Of a stretch of 64,000 bases of DNA, positions 25,341-32,877 are shown piece by piece. The notes below the pieces were generated by a model, which searched no databases, had not been told where the DNA came from, and saw nothing but the letters and a program-made list of their open reading frames with translations. Within the stretch, counting starts at the first letter, position 1. Every line of letters starts with the position of its first letter. Source of the stretch: CBDFLD01 sp965249005 (GTDB lineage: Bacteria; Acidobacteriota; UBA6911); contig CBDFLD010000006.1 of NCBI GenBank assembly GCA_965249005.1, forward strand, positions 124,001 to 188,000. Reading direction: 5' to 3'. Both the position numbers and the translations under genes were made by a program.

Positions 25341-26768
25341 AAACAACCCGACCAGCGGCCCCAGGGTGACCATGAGAATCGTGATCCACACAACCCAAAC
25401 GAGGCTGATGATCATGCCGGGTAGAAACATGTCCAGCATTCGATAGTAGCCCTTCGAGTATGTGATCAGACAGACCGCATCGAGGGGAAGCAGAAACGCT
25501 GCCGACGCCGAGAATGCAACTGGGAGCGAGTAGAGAGCGGGACTCGCGTCAGCGGAAATAGCCAAAAGTGCGATCGGAGGGATGAGCACGGCGTTGACCA
25601 CAGGTCCGATGGGAAGCACCAGGTGAATCAGAACGGTCAGGGCGCTGATGATCCCCACGACAACGAATGGGTTGGCACCGTGGAGATCTCCAACGGTCGC
25701 GTCGACCAGCCATCCCGCGAATCCCGTCTCGACCGAGGCCGCCCCCAGGGCGGACACGCCGGCTATCATGAAGATGGTTTCCCAGGACGTGCCTTCCTCT
25801 GCCTGCCTCCACGTGATCAGCCGCATTCCCGGGAGAAACATGATGATGGCACCCCCCAAGGCAATCAGGACAAGATCCAACCGGGCATCCCAGGTGCTGA
25901 GAATCCACAAGACGATCATTGTGAAAAGCAGAACGAGGAATCGCGTTTCTCCGGGCGCCATGCGGCCGAGTGCGGCCCTCTCGCTCTGGATCTCACTCAA
26001 ATCTCCAATGGACTCCTCCTCAGGAGGGAAGAACCTCATGATCGTCCAGTAGGCCGCGGGAACCAGAACGAGAACCATGGGAATCCCTATCACCATCCAG
26101 CTCAGAAAAGGGATGCGGACCTTTCCATATTCCTCGATGAAATGGATTCCCAGAATGTTGATGGAGCTGCCTGCCGGGGTGGCGACTCCTCCGATGAGGG
26201 AAGCGACCGGGATCCCAATCATGAGGGCCTTTCCCAGGCGCGACCTCCCCGGGTGAGCGCCCGATCGATCCAGCACCCCCAGTGCCATCACCATGAAGAT
26301 GGCGCAAGCCGGGACGTCGGACATGACAGCCGACAGGGTCGCCGTCCCCGCCATGAAGGCAAACACAATGCGGCGAGGACGCGTGCCGGCCCGTGCAAGC
26401 AGCCAAAGAGCAAACCGTCGCGCCAAACCCGTCCGGATCATCGCCGTGGCAATGATAAACATGGCGATGACGAAGAAAAATACCGGACTCATCGCCTTTT
26501 GGATCGCGGTCCGCATGTCGCTCACACCCAAGATTGGCTGCAGCGCAAGCGCCAGCAATGAAGTCACCGCCGTCGGAATCGCCTCCGTTGCCCACAGCAC
26601 CAGGACGACGAGAAACAACGCGCCCATTCTCTTGCCTTCTGGGCTCAGGCCATCCGGCGCGGGCAAAAGCACTACCGCTGTGCCGAGGATGACGGCGGCA
26701 AGGATTCCATATATCGATTTCTGGTCTATCGCAGCACTCTTCGGTTTGTCGTCAGGGCGATCTGTCAC
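25338..26768 (-). CDS. SLC13/DASS-family sodium-coupled carboxylate transporter
   Basis: The protein has 476 residues with about 11-12 transmembrane helices. DASS-family landmarks include LFLVVLVLWATEAIPTAVTS at helix 2, the helical-hairpin region GVATPAGSSINILG (the SNT-like site) near residue 185, and VLPIGPVVNAVLIPP in the second repeat. It probably imports a di- or tricarboxylate, or another organic anion, with Na+. It is convergent with the molybdoenzyme operon and upstream of nothing else on this strand; the CoA ligase-like gene precedes it by 46 bp, so the two may be co-transcribed. Confidence 0.85.
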   Translation of the reverse strand: MTDRPDDKPKSAAIDQKSIYGILAAVILGTAVVLLPAPDGLSPEGKRMGALFLVVLVLWATEAIPTAVTSLLALALQPILGVSDMRTAIQKAMSPVFFFVIAMFIIATAMIRTGLARRFALWLLARAGTRPRRIVFAFMAGTATLSAVMSDVPACAIFMVMALGVLDRSGAHPGRSRLGKALMIGIPVASLIGGVATPAGSSINILGIHFIEEYGKVRIPFLSWMVIGIPMVLVLVPAAYWTIMRFFPPEEESIGDLSEIQSERAALGRMAPGETRFLVLLFTMIVLWILSTWDARLDLVLIALGGAIIMFLPGMRLITWRQAEEGTSWETIFMIAGVSALGAASVETGFAGWLVDATVGDLHGANPFVVVGIISALTVLIHLVLPIGPVVNAVLIPPIALLAISADASPALYSLPVAFSASAAFLLPLDAVCLITYSKGYYRMLDMFLPGMIISLVWVVWITILMVTLGPLVGLF

Positions 26769-26814
26769 GCTGCTCGGGCCTCCCGGTAACTCGTCTAGCG
26801 ATTCGACGGTGTTT

Positions 26815-28158
26815 CTACTCTCCGCCTTGGTTCAGGTGAAATCGGTTGGACTTCAGTTCGTAACGAGGAAGGGTTCCACGCGCCGACAGGGTCACGACCG
26901 GACGCAGTCCGAGACTGTGGTGAATAGTCTCCGCGAGATTCTTTCGAATCACGCTGCCATTCCCTCCCGCGGCCACCTCGATTTCGATCGAAAGATCGTG
27001 CATTTCCTGCCGTCGCCTCCGGACGACGCGAAATTCATCCACCTCTTCAAACCGCCGAATGAGGTTCTCGATGGCACTCGGAAAGACGTTGACGCCTCGT
27101 ACGACCACCATGTCGTCCGCTCTTCCCAGGACTCCTCCCTCGAACCTGGCGAAGGTTCGTCCGCAGTCGCAAATGTCCGGATTCCACCGAACCAAATCGC
27201 CCGTGCGATAGCGAATGACGGGAAAGCCAACCCGTCCAAGGTTCGTCGCAACGAGCTCACCCACTTCTCCGTTGTTGCTCGGGGATCCGGTCTCCCGATC
27301 TACAACCTCCACGATGAACTCGCTTTCGATGACATGATTTCCGCCCGGCTGGCATTGGCACTCGAAGCTATGGGCTCCTACCTCCGAGGCACCGGCGTGA
27401 TCGTAGCATTTGGCATTCCATACCGACTCGATCCTTGCCTTTGTGCTTTCGATATTGGCACCCGGTTCTCCGGCGTGAATCGTGGCTCGAATGGGAATAT
27501 CTCTCAGATCGAAACGGTGCTCCCTGGCAACCTCGGCCAAACGGAGCGCATAGGTCGGCGTGCAACAGAGTGCTGTGGCCTGTGCGTCCTTCATCATTTG
27601 AAGCCTTTGCAGAGAGTCCCGGCCTCCACCCGGAATCATCATGGCTCCGACTTCCCTGGCGCCTTCCACGGCCGCCCAGAATCCAATGAACGGCCCAAAA
27701 GAAAATGGGATGAAGAGGCGGTCCTCAAAACTCAATCCGGCGCCTGCCAGGACAAAACCCCAGCACTTTCCAAACCAGTTCCAACTCTCCGCGGTATCTA
27801 TGATTCTCAACGGCACACCCGTCGTTCCCGACGTCTGATGAAATCGAGTATAAGACGACTCGGGAAAGGTGGCGTTGCTTCCCAGCGGTGGCGTCTGTTG
27901 CTGAGCCTCTAGCAACTCCGACTTCACGGTCCACGGGAGCTGCGCCAGGTCGTTCGGGCACCGAATATCTCGCGGGTCCGCTCCGGCGCTGTCGAGTTTC
28001 TCCGTATAAAACTGGTTTTTGCCGTAAATGGATAAAAGCAACCCCTGCAACTTCTCGAACTGGAGATGCTGTAGCTGCTCGCGATCCAGGGTTTCCACCG
28101 ATGGGTCAAAGTACTTCACCAATGCCCCTTTTTTTTCGAACGTGCGGAACTCTACCAC
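26815..28158 (-). CDS. Phenylacetate-CoA ligase-like adenylate-forming enzyme (PaaK family)
   Basis: The protein has 447 residues. AMP-binding motifs are present: FHQTSGTTGVPLRI (P-loop) near residue 108, YDHAGASEVGAHSFE near residue 235, YRTGDLVRW near residue 318 and GRADDMVVVRGVNVFPSAIE near residue 345. The last opens the C-terminal AMP-binding_C domain. A CDCGRTF pair of Cys precedes it, as in many PaaK proteins. It would activate an aryl or arylacetic acid to its CoA thioester, which fits the nearby CoA-ester reductase-like molybdoenzyme. The actual acid is unknown. Confidence 0.86.
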   Translation of the reverse strand: MVEFRTFEKKGALVKYFDPSVETLDREQLQHLQFEKLQGLLLSIYGKNQFYTEKLDSAGADPRDIRCPNDLAQLPWTVKSELLEAQQQTPPLGSNATFPESSYTRFHQTSGTTGVPLRIIDTAESWNWFGKCWGFVLAGAGLSFEDRLFIPFSFGPFIGFWAAVEGAREVGAMMIPGGGRDSLQRLQMMKDAQATALCCTPTYALRLAEVAREHRFDLRDIPIRATIHAGEPGANIESTKARIESVWNAKCYDHAGASEVGAHSFECQCQPGGNHVIESEFIVEVVDRETGSPSNNGEVGELVATNLGRVGFPVIRYRTGDLVRWNPDICDCGRTFARFEGGVLGRADDMVVVRGVNVFPSAIENLIRRFEEVDEFRVVRRRRQEMHDLSIEIEVAAGGNGSVIRKNLAETIHHSLGLRPVVTLSARGTLPRYELKSNRFHLNQGGE

Positions 28159-28232
28159 AGCTGCTGGAGAAGGATTGAGGACTAACTGCGCCTCGGTCCC
28201 GTGGCAACTGTTGGCATATCTGCGAACAGCAG

Positions 28233-28291
28233 AATCAGTCTGTTCATTCCCAAGGGAACATACAGAGGAATCAATCTGTTCGCTCCCAAGG
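28233..28291. repeat. Pair of 23-bp near-direct repeats at a gene 3' end
   Basis: AATCAGTCTGTTCATTCCC (28233 onward, to 28255) recurs as AATCAATCTGTTCGCTCCC (28269 to 28291), with three differences over 23 bp and a 36-bp period. The second copy encodes the last residues and stop region of the 28271-30070 gene. This is likely a small duplication of the 3' end. Confidence 0.6.
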
Positions 28292-30070
28292 AAAGGCCAG
28301 CGTCGGCTGATGGCGATAGCGCTCCATCTGAATGGTCAGCGTATCGCCGCTTCCGGGATCTAGATCGATTTGAAAGTGCCGACCGTCGATAGAGACGGAC
28401 TTGCCGGAATACGCCACGGAGCGAGCGTGATGTTCGGCGTACGCTCCCATCTGGATGACCACGCTTCGTTTTTGGACGGGATTGGTGTTGACCAAAGTGA
28501 TAACTACACGATCGGAATGGAGTTTTTTCACCAGGGCGGCAACGTCGCGACTCAACCCCGACCGCTGCCGCACCGGATCGAAATAGCGGACCCTGGCGTG
28601 AAGGATGTTTCCGGCGCCACCCGGGTCGTTGGCTCCGAGGGTGAGGTTAACGAGAGCGGAGGTACGAACCGGACTGAATCGCTGTGAGTAATCGGAGGCG
28701 CGTGTGTCGGGAGTCGTGGGATCTTTCCGGAGTCCCTTCAATTTGGCGCGCATCTGCTCGAACTCTTCCTGCAAAGCGGCCATGGGATAATCCGGGTTTC
28801 CTCCTTCCAAGAAACGGATCCAAGGGTCCTCGGAAATCCACTCTAGATCGGCCCGCTCCATCGACCAGAGGTAAATATCCCGTTGGATATCGAAATGCTG
28901 GTTGCGGATATAGCCATACCAGCCATCATCGCCATACTTGTTCGGAAGCAGGATCTTCCCGTCCCTGACTTTTTTGGCCGCATACAGGTTTCGCATTTGC
29001 CTCCGTAAGGGTTCGAGGTACACCGGATCCCCGGTTAGCAGGAAAGCCTCGCCGAAGGCAATGCGCGGCCCTCGCTTGTAGTAGTTCCTCCCCGAGGTCT
29101 CAGGCCAAAAATTCCAGCCAAAGACGCCACCGTACCACTTCCCGTCCCATTCCCCGCCTATGCTCCCGTCGAGACCTATGTTCGTGGGGATGTTTCCCCT
29201 ATTCACCAGGGTGCGCTCCTTCCAGGCACCGACGTATTCGAGCAACCACTCTCGATACTCAGACCCAGCTGTGAGCAGGTAGGCCGTCATGGGAAGGGTC
29301 GCCGCACAAAGGTTCAGAGGGTGGTCGCCGCGGATGTTCGCGGCGGTCCGGTACCGAGCTAGGCGGTCCGGCTTTCCAGGAACCGGTTCCCCGCCCCAAT
29401 CAATCTCCGTGGCAGGAGTCAACTTTGGGCCTCGGCTGCCGTTGTGGAGGCTACGGATGATATTGTGCTCTACATCATAATTCGGCGCCTCCGGATCCCT
29501 GTTCATATAGAAACCGGCGAAACGTCCCACTCTTGCGATATATTCCGGGTCCGTCGGACGGCAGAGCCCGTAGGAATAAAATGCCGCCAGAGCCTCACCG
29601 TTGTGCTCCCAATCGAAGGAGGTGATGAATTCCTTGTAGTACATACCATCGCGGGCCATCTCGACGCTGGGCGCTTTCGCGGCCGTATACTGGCGCAGAT
29701 GCCCCTCCCAGGCCTTACTAAAGAGGGACAGGAGGGCCTCCGGGCTGCCCAAGGCATAGGCCAGCGTCCAGTTGGAGAAGTTCTCCATCGCGTCGTCGGC
29801 GCCGTCGTTTCCGCCCCAGCGCTCGACGCAGCGCAGGTAACCACGATCGTCGAGATATTTGTCCGCAAACGCTTGGGCAGATTCACTGTTGGCGGCCAAG
29901 AGAGCCCGTTCTGCCAGCGCCCAGCCGGGTGGGGGCATTGGCCTCGATACGCGAATAATCCGCTGAGCTCCCACCGTCGACTCCGTCGATTCTATCGACC
30001 CCACGGACCCGATGTTCGCCAGCCACAGCAGGATAAGGACCAAGCACTTGTTCAAGAGACGCTCCCTCAT
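28271..30070 (-). CDS. Secreted protein of unknown function, probable alpha/alpha-toroid glycan-active domain
   Basis: The protein has 599 residues. An N-terminal signal peptide (KCLVLILLWLANIGSVGSIE) is followed by a long helix-rich, Trp/Tyr-rich region (about residues 40-440) with repeated aromatic motifs such as FSNWTLAYALG, YYKEFITSFDWEHNGEA, GWNFWPETSGRNYYKRGP and GYIRNQHFDIQRDIYLWS. These suggest an (alpha/alpha) barrel like those in lyases and glycosidases. The C-terminal ~130 residues look beta-rich (RVVITLVNTNPVQKRSVVIQ), which fits a carbohydrate-active architecture. I do not recognise a named family. It lies 9 bp downstream of the ROK kinase gene, so they are probably an operon, and near a sulfatase. 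A role in degrading an external polysaccharide is inferred. Confidence 0.65.
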   Translation of the reverse strand: MRERLLNKCLVLILLWLANIGSVGSIESTESTVGAQRIIRVSRPMPPPGWALAERALLAANSESAQAFADKYLDDRGYLRCVERWGGNDGADDAMENFSNWTLAYALGSPEALLSLFSKAWEGHLRQYTAAKAPSVEMARDGMYYKEFITSFDWEHNGEALAAFYSYGLCRPTDPEYIARVGRFAGFYMNRDPEAPNYDVEHNIIRSLHNGSRGPKLTPATEIDWGGEPVPGKPDRLARYRTAANIRGDHPLNLCAATLPMTAYLLTAGSEYREWLLEYVGAWKERTLVNRGNIPTNIGLDGSIGGEWDGKWYGGVFGWNFWPETSGRNYYKRGPRIAFGEAFLLTGDPVYLEPLRRQMRNLYAAKKVRDGKILLPNKYGDDGWYGYIRNQHFDIQRDIYLWSMERADLEWISEDPWIRFLEGGNPDYPMAALQEEFEQMRAKLKGLRKDPTTPDTRASDYSQRFSPVRTSALVNLTLGANDPGGAGNILHARVRYFDPVRQRSGLSRDVAALVKKLHSDRVVITLVNTNPVQKRSVVIQMGAYAEHHARSVAYSGKSVSIDGRHFQIDLDPGSGDTLTIQMERYRHQPTLAFPWERTD

Positions 30071-30079
30071 GTCTTGCGG

Positions 30080-31045
30080 TCACCCGGTCTGTGCAACAAC
30101 GAGCGCGGCTGCACCAATCACGCCGGAGCGATCGCTTACTTTTTGGGCAACGATCGGCACGTTGCGAGCCAGAAGCCGTGCCGTTCGACGCCGAACTTCT
30201 TTTCGTACCGGCCCAAAAATAACCGCGCCGGCTTTCGAGATTCGCCCCCCCAAGATAACGATTTCCGGGTCGAAGGCATGAACCAACCCGGCCAGGCCCG
30301 CGCCAAGATACCTCACACTACGGTCGATGATGCCCTTGGCTAATCGGTCTCCTTGCGCAGCGAAACGAAACACCGCTTCGCACGTCAAAGCTCGGTAGTC
30401 GGATTGAAATTTCATCGTCAACGGCGACTCCACTCCCCGATGAACCGCCGCCAAGGCTTCTCCTTCGATGGCTTTCGCTGAAAAGAACATTTCCAGGCAG
30501 CCGTTGCTCCCGCAGACACATGGTGGACCATCGGGATCGACCGTGATATGGCCGAGGTGGCCAGCCACGCCGTCCTTGCCGCGAACCAGCTGCCCTTCAC
30601 AAATGACAGCCCCACCCAACCCGGTCCCAAGCGTCAGCATCACCACATTCCTTCGTCCACGTGCGGCGCCCCAAGCCCATTCTCCGGCCAAAGCGACGCG
30701 TGCATCGTTGTCTGCAAAAATAGGAACAGCCTCTCGCAACCCGTCTCGGATCATGTGAGTCAGGTTCTGCCCCTCCAGAAAACGAAACTCGCCCGGGATG
30801 ACCTTTATCGTGGTGGTATCCGCGTCAATGATGCCCTTGCAGGCTACACCGACCCCCGAGATCTGGCGACTTCCAACCAACTCAGACACACTCGTGCGGA
30901 TTCCCCGCCTGAACTGGGAAAGACTCGGTGGCGTCTTCAACGTCTTGCGCGCCGTGATCCGGCCTTGGCGGTTCACGATTCCCAACTTGATATGGGTTCC
31001 ACCAATATCGATACCCAGAAAGCTCATGAGCTCCCTCGCATTCAA
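30080..31045 (-). CDS. ROK-family sugar kinase (glucokinase-like)
   Basis: The protein has 321 residues. The phosphate-1 motif FLGIDIGGTHIKLGIVN lies at the N-terminus and TLGTGLGGAVI near residue 145. The ROK zinc site has Cys in PCVCGSNGCLE (with His in GHLGHITV) near residue 170. It lacks an N-terminal DNA-binding domain, so it is a kinase rather than a NagC/XylR-type repressor. It would phosphorylate a hexose or amino sugar in the cytoplasm. An ATG at codon 7 is an alternative start. It is divergent from the sulfatase across an 80-bp gap that must hold promoters for both. Confidence 0.9.
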   Translation of the reverse strand: MNARELMSFLGIDIGGTHIKLGIVNRQGRITARKTLKTPPSLSQFRRGIRTSVSELVGSRQISGVGVACKGIIDADTTTIKVIPGEFRFLEGQNLTHMIRDGLREAVPIFADNDARVALAGEWAWGAARGRRNVVMLTLGTGLGGAVICEGQLVRGKDGVAGHLGHITVDPDGPPCVCGSNGCLEMFFSAKAIEGEALAAVHRGVESPLTMKFQSDYRALTCEAVFRFAAQGDRLAKGIIDRSVRYLGAGLAGLVHAFDPEIVILGGRISKAGAVIFGPVRKEVRRRTARLLARNVPIVAQKVSDRSGVIGAAALVVAQTG

Positions 31046-31125
31046 ACCATCGATTTACTTCGCTCCGACATCATGATAATTTTCAGCCCATAATTATCAC
31101 CTGCAAGCGCTCCCAAAGGAAAGGA

Positions 31126-32670
31126 ATGATCATGAGCCAGAGCCGAAGAAGAAGCTGCGGGCCTGTTTGGAGAACCGTGTTCCTGGGGGCCGCTCTGTTG
31201 CTGGCCGGTGCGGCATGCAGGGAACCCGAACCCGAGCCGCCACCGAACATACTGTTCGTCTTTACGGATGATCATGCCTCACATGCCATCAGTGCCTACG
31301 GTTCCCGAATCAACAAGACACCGAACATCGACCGACTGGCCAAGGAAGGGACGCTGTTTCAGAACTGCTTCGTTACCAACTCGATCTGCGCGCCGAGCCG
31401 CGCGGTGATCCTGACCGGAAAGCACAGTCATCTCAACGGTGTCGTGGACAACCGCAGGGAATTTGATGGGTCGCAGCAGACATTTCCCAAGTTGCTCCAG
31501 CAGGCTGGTTACCAGACAGCCATGATCGGCAAATGGCATTTGAAAACCGACCCGACGGGATTCGATTACTGGGAGGTGCTGATCGGACAGGGACCATACT
31601 ATAACCCGCCGATGATTCGGAACGGAACCGAGGTCGGACACGAGGGTTACACGACCCACATCATTACCGATCTCGCGCTCGACTGGCTGGAGACCAAGCG
31701 GGACAAATCGAAGCCTTTCCTTCTCATGTACCAGCACAAGGCTCCGCATCGCAACTGGTCCCCAGGGCCGGAGTACTTGACCATGTATGACGATGTAGAA
31801 ATTCCGGAGCCTCCGACTCTGTTTGATGACTACGCAACCCGCGGTACGGCGGCCAGGACGCAGGAAATGACCGTCGCCAATCATTTTCGTCCCTCCGACT
31901 TGAAATTGGAGCCGCCGTCGAATCTGACCGAGGAACAACTCGAACGTTGGAACGCCGCCTACGGACCCAAGAACGAGGCGTTCAAGGAAGCGAATCTGTC
32001 GGGTGACGATCTGGTAAGGTGGAACTACCAGCGCTACATCAAGGACTACCTGCGCAGCGTCGCGGCAGTGGATGACAATTTGGGACGCGTTCTGGATTAC
32101 CTCGATTCCAACGGTCTGGCCGAAAACACCGTGGTCGTTTACACCTCGGATCAAGGCTTCTACCTTGGTGATCACGGCTGGTACGACAAGCGGTTCATGT
32201 ACGAAGAGTCACTGCGGATGCCACTGCTGGTCCGCTGGCCCGGAGTGGTCAAAGCCGGTGCTGAAGAAGCGAATCTCGTTCAGAATCTGGACTTCGCGCC
32301 GACCTTTCTCGAGATTGCCGGAGCGAGCATCCCGGAAGATATGCAGGGAGAGTCTCTGGTACCGCTGCTGCGCGGTCAGAACCCGAGCGACTGGCGCAAG
32401 TCGGTCTACTACCACTACTACGAATGGCCCGCGGTCCACATGGTGCGGCGGCACTACGGCGTCCGGACGGACCGACACAAATTAATGTACTACTACAACC
32501 TCGATGAATGGGAGCTGTACGATCTGGAAACAGACCAGCTCGAGACACAAAACCTCTACGGAAACGAGGATTATGCGGGCATCGTCGGTGAGCTGAAAAT
32601 AGAGTTGGCTCGGCTGCGGCAGCTCTATCAGGTTCCGGAGGTCGATCCGACGGCAGGACGGAAGGAGTAG
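31126..32670 (+). CDS. Sulfatase (formylglycine type)
   Basis: The protein has 514 residues. An N-terminal signal sequence (VFLGAALLLAGAACREP) may be a lipoprotein signal, though the lipobox is imperfect. Catalytic features: ILFVFTDDHASH (metal-binding Asp pair), SICAPSRAVILTGKH (the Cys-x-Pro-x-Arg signature whose Cys is converted to formylglycine), KWHLKT, and TSDQGFYLGDHGWYDK (the second metal segment). It most likely removes sulfate from a sulfated polysaccharide in the periplasm or outside. An anaerobic or aerobic sulfatase-maturating enzyme is required and is not in this window. AAAGGAAAGG precedes the start. A structured repeat begins at its stop codon. Confidence 0.93.
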   Translation: MIMSQSRRRSCGPVWRTVFLGAALLLAGAACREPEPEPPPNILFVFTDDHASHAISAYGSRINKTPNIDRLAKEGTLFQNCFVTNSICAPSRAVILTGKHSHLNGVVDNRREFDGSQQTFPKLLQQAGYQTAMIGKWHLKTDPTGFDYWEVLIGQGPYYNPPMIRNGTEVGHEGYTTHIITDLALDWLETKRDKSKPFLLMYQHKAPHRNWSPGPEYLTMYDDVEIPEPPTLFDDYATRGTAARTQEMTVANHFRPSDLKLEPPSNLTEEQLERWNAAYGPKNEAFKEANLSGDDLVRWNYQRYIKDYLRSVAAVDDNLGRVLDYLDSNGLAENTVVVYTSDQGFYLGDHGWYDKRFMYEESLRMPLLVRWPGVVKAGAEEANLVQNLDFAPTFLEIAGASIPEDMQGESLVPLLRGQNPSDWRKSVYYHYYEWPAVHMVRRHYGVRTDRHKLMYYYNLDEWELYDLETDQLETQNLYGNEDYAGIVGELKIELARLRQLYQVPEVDPTAGRKE

Positions 32671-32826
32671 CTGTCAGCTATTAGCGCTGACTGGCGCAAC
32701 GCGCCAGTCGCTTGGGAACATAACTGCGCTGCGCACCGTGAAAAACCGTAGTTTTTGACGACTGCTAAGTTACACGCATAGCAGCAGATCAGCGAGCAGT
32801 TACTGGAGAGCTATCAGCCGGCAGCT
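32669..32826. repeat. Structured dispersed repeat, copy A (core 32686-32810)
   Basis: The core matches a second copy at 59647-59772 with about 85-90 percent identity over 125 bp. It contains hairpins: GACTGGCG/CGCCAGTC closing a 5-base loop near 32689-32710, and CTGCTA/TAGCAG enclosing ACACGC near 32762-32784. The outer edges, AGCTGTCAGCTATTAGC at 32669 and CTATCAGCCGGCAGCT ending at 32826, are roughly inverted. It begins at the sulfatase stop codon. It may be a MITE or REP-like palindromic element, or a conserved RNA structure. Confidence 0.75.
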
Positions 32827-32877
32827 CAGCGAGCGGCCAGACTCTCTTCATGGTTCCGGGGTTCGAGCTTTCTCTAG

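Noticed and set aside
26293..27912. A 539-codon plus-strand frame opposite the SLC13 and PaaK-like genes.
   Set aside because: It has no domain signature, and both minus-strand genes have strong family motifs.
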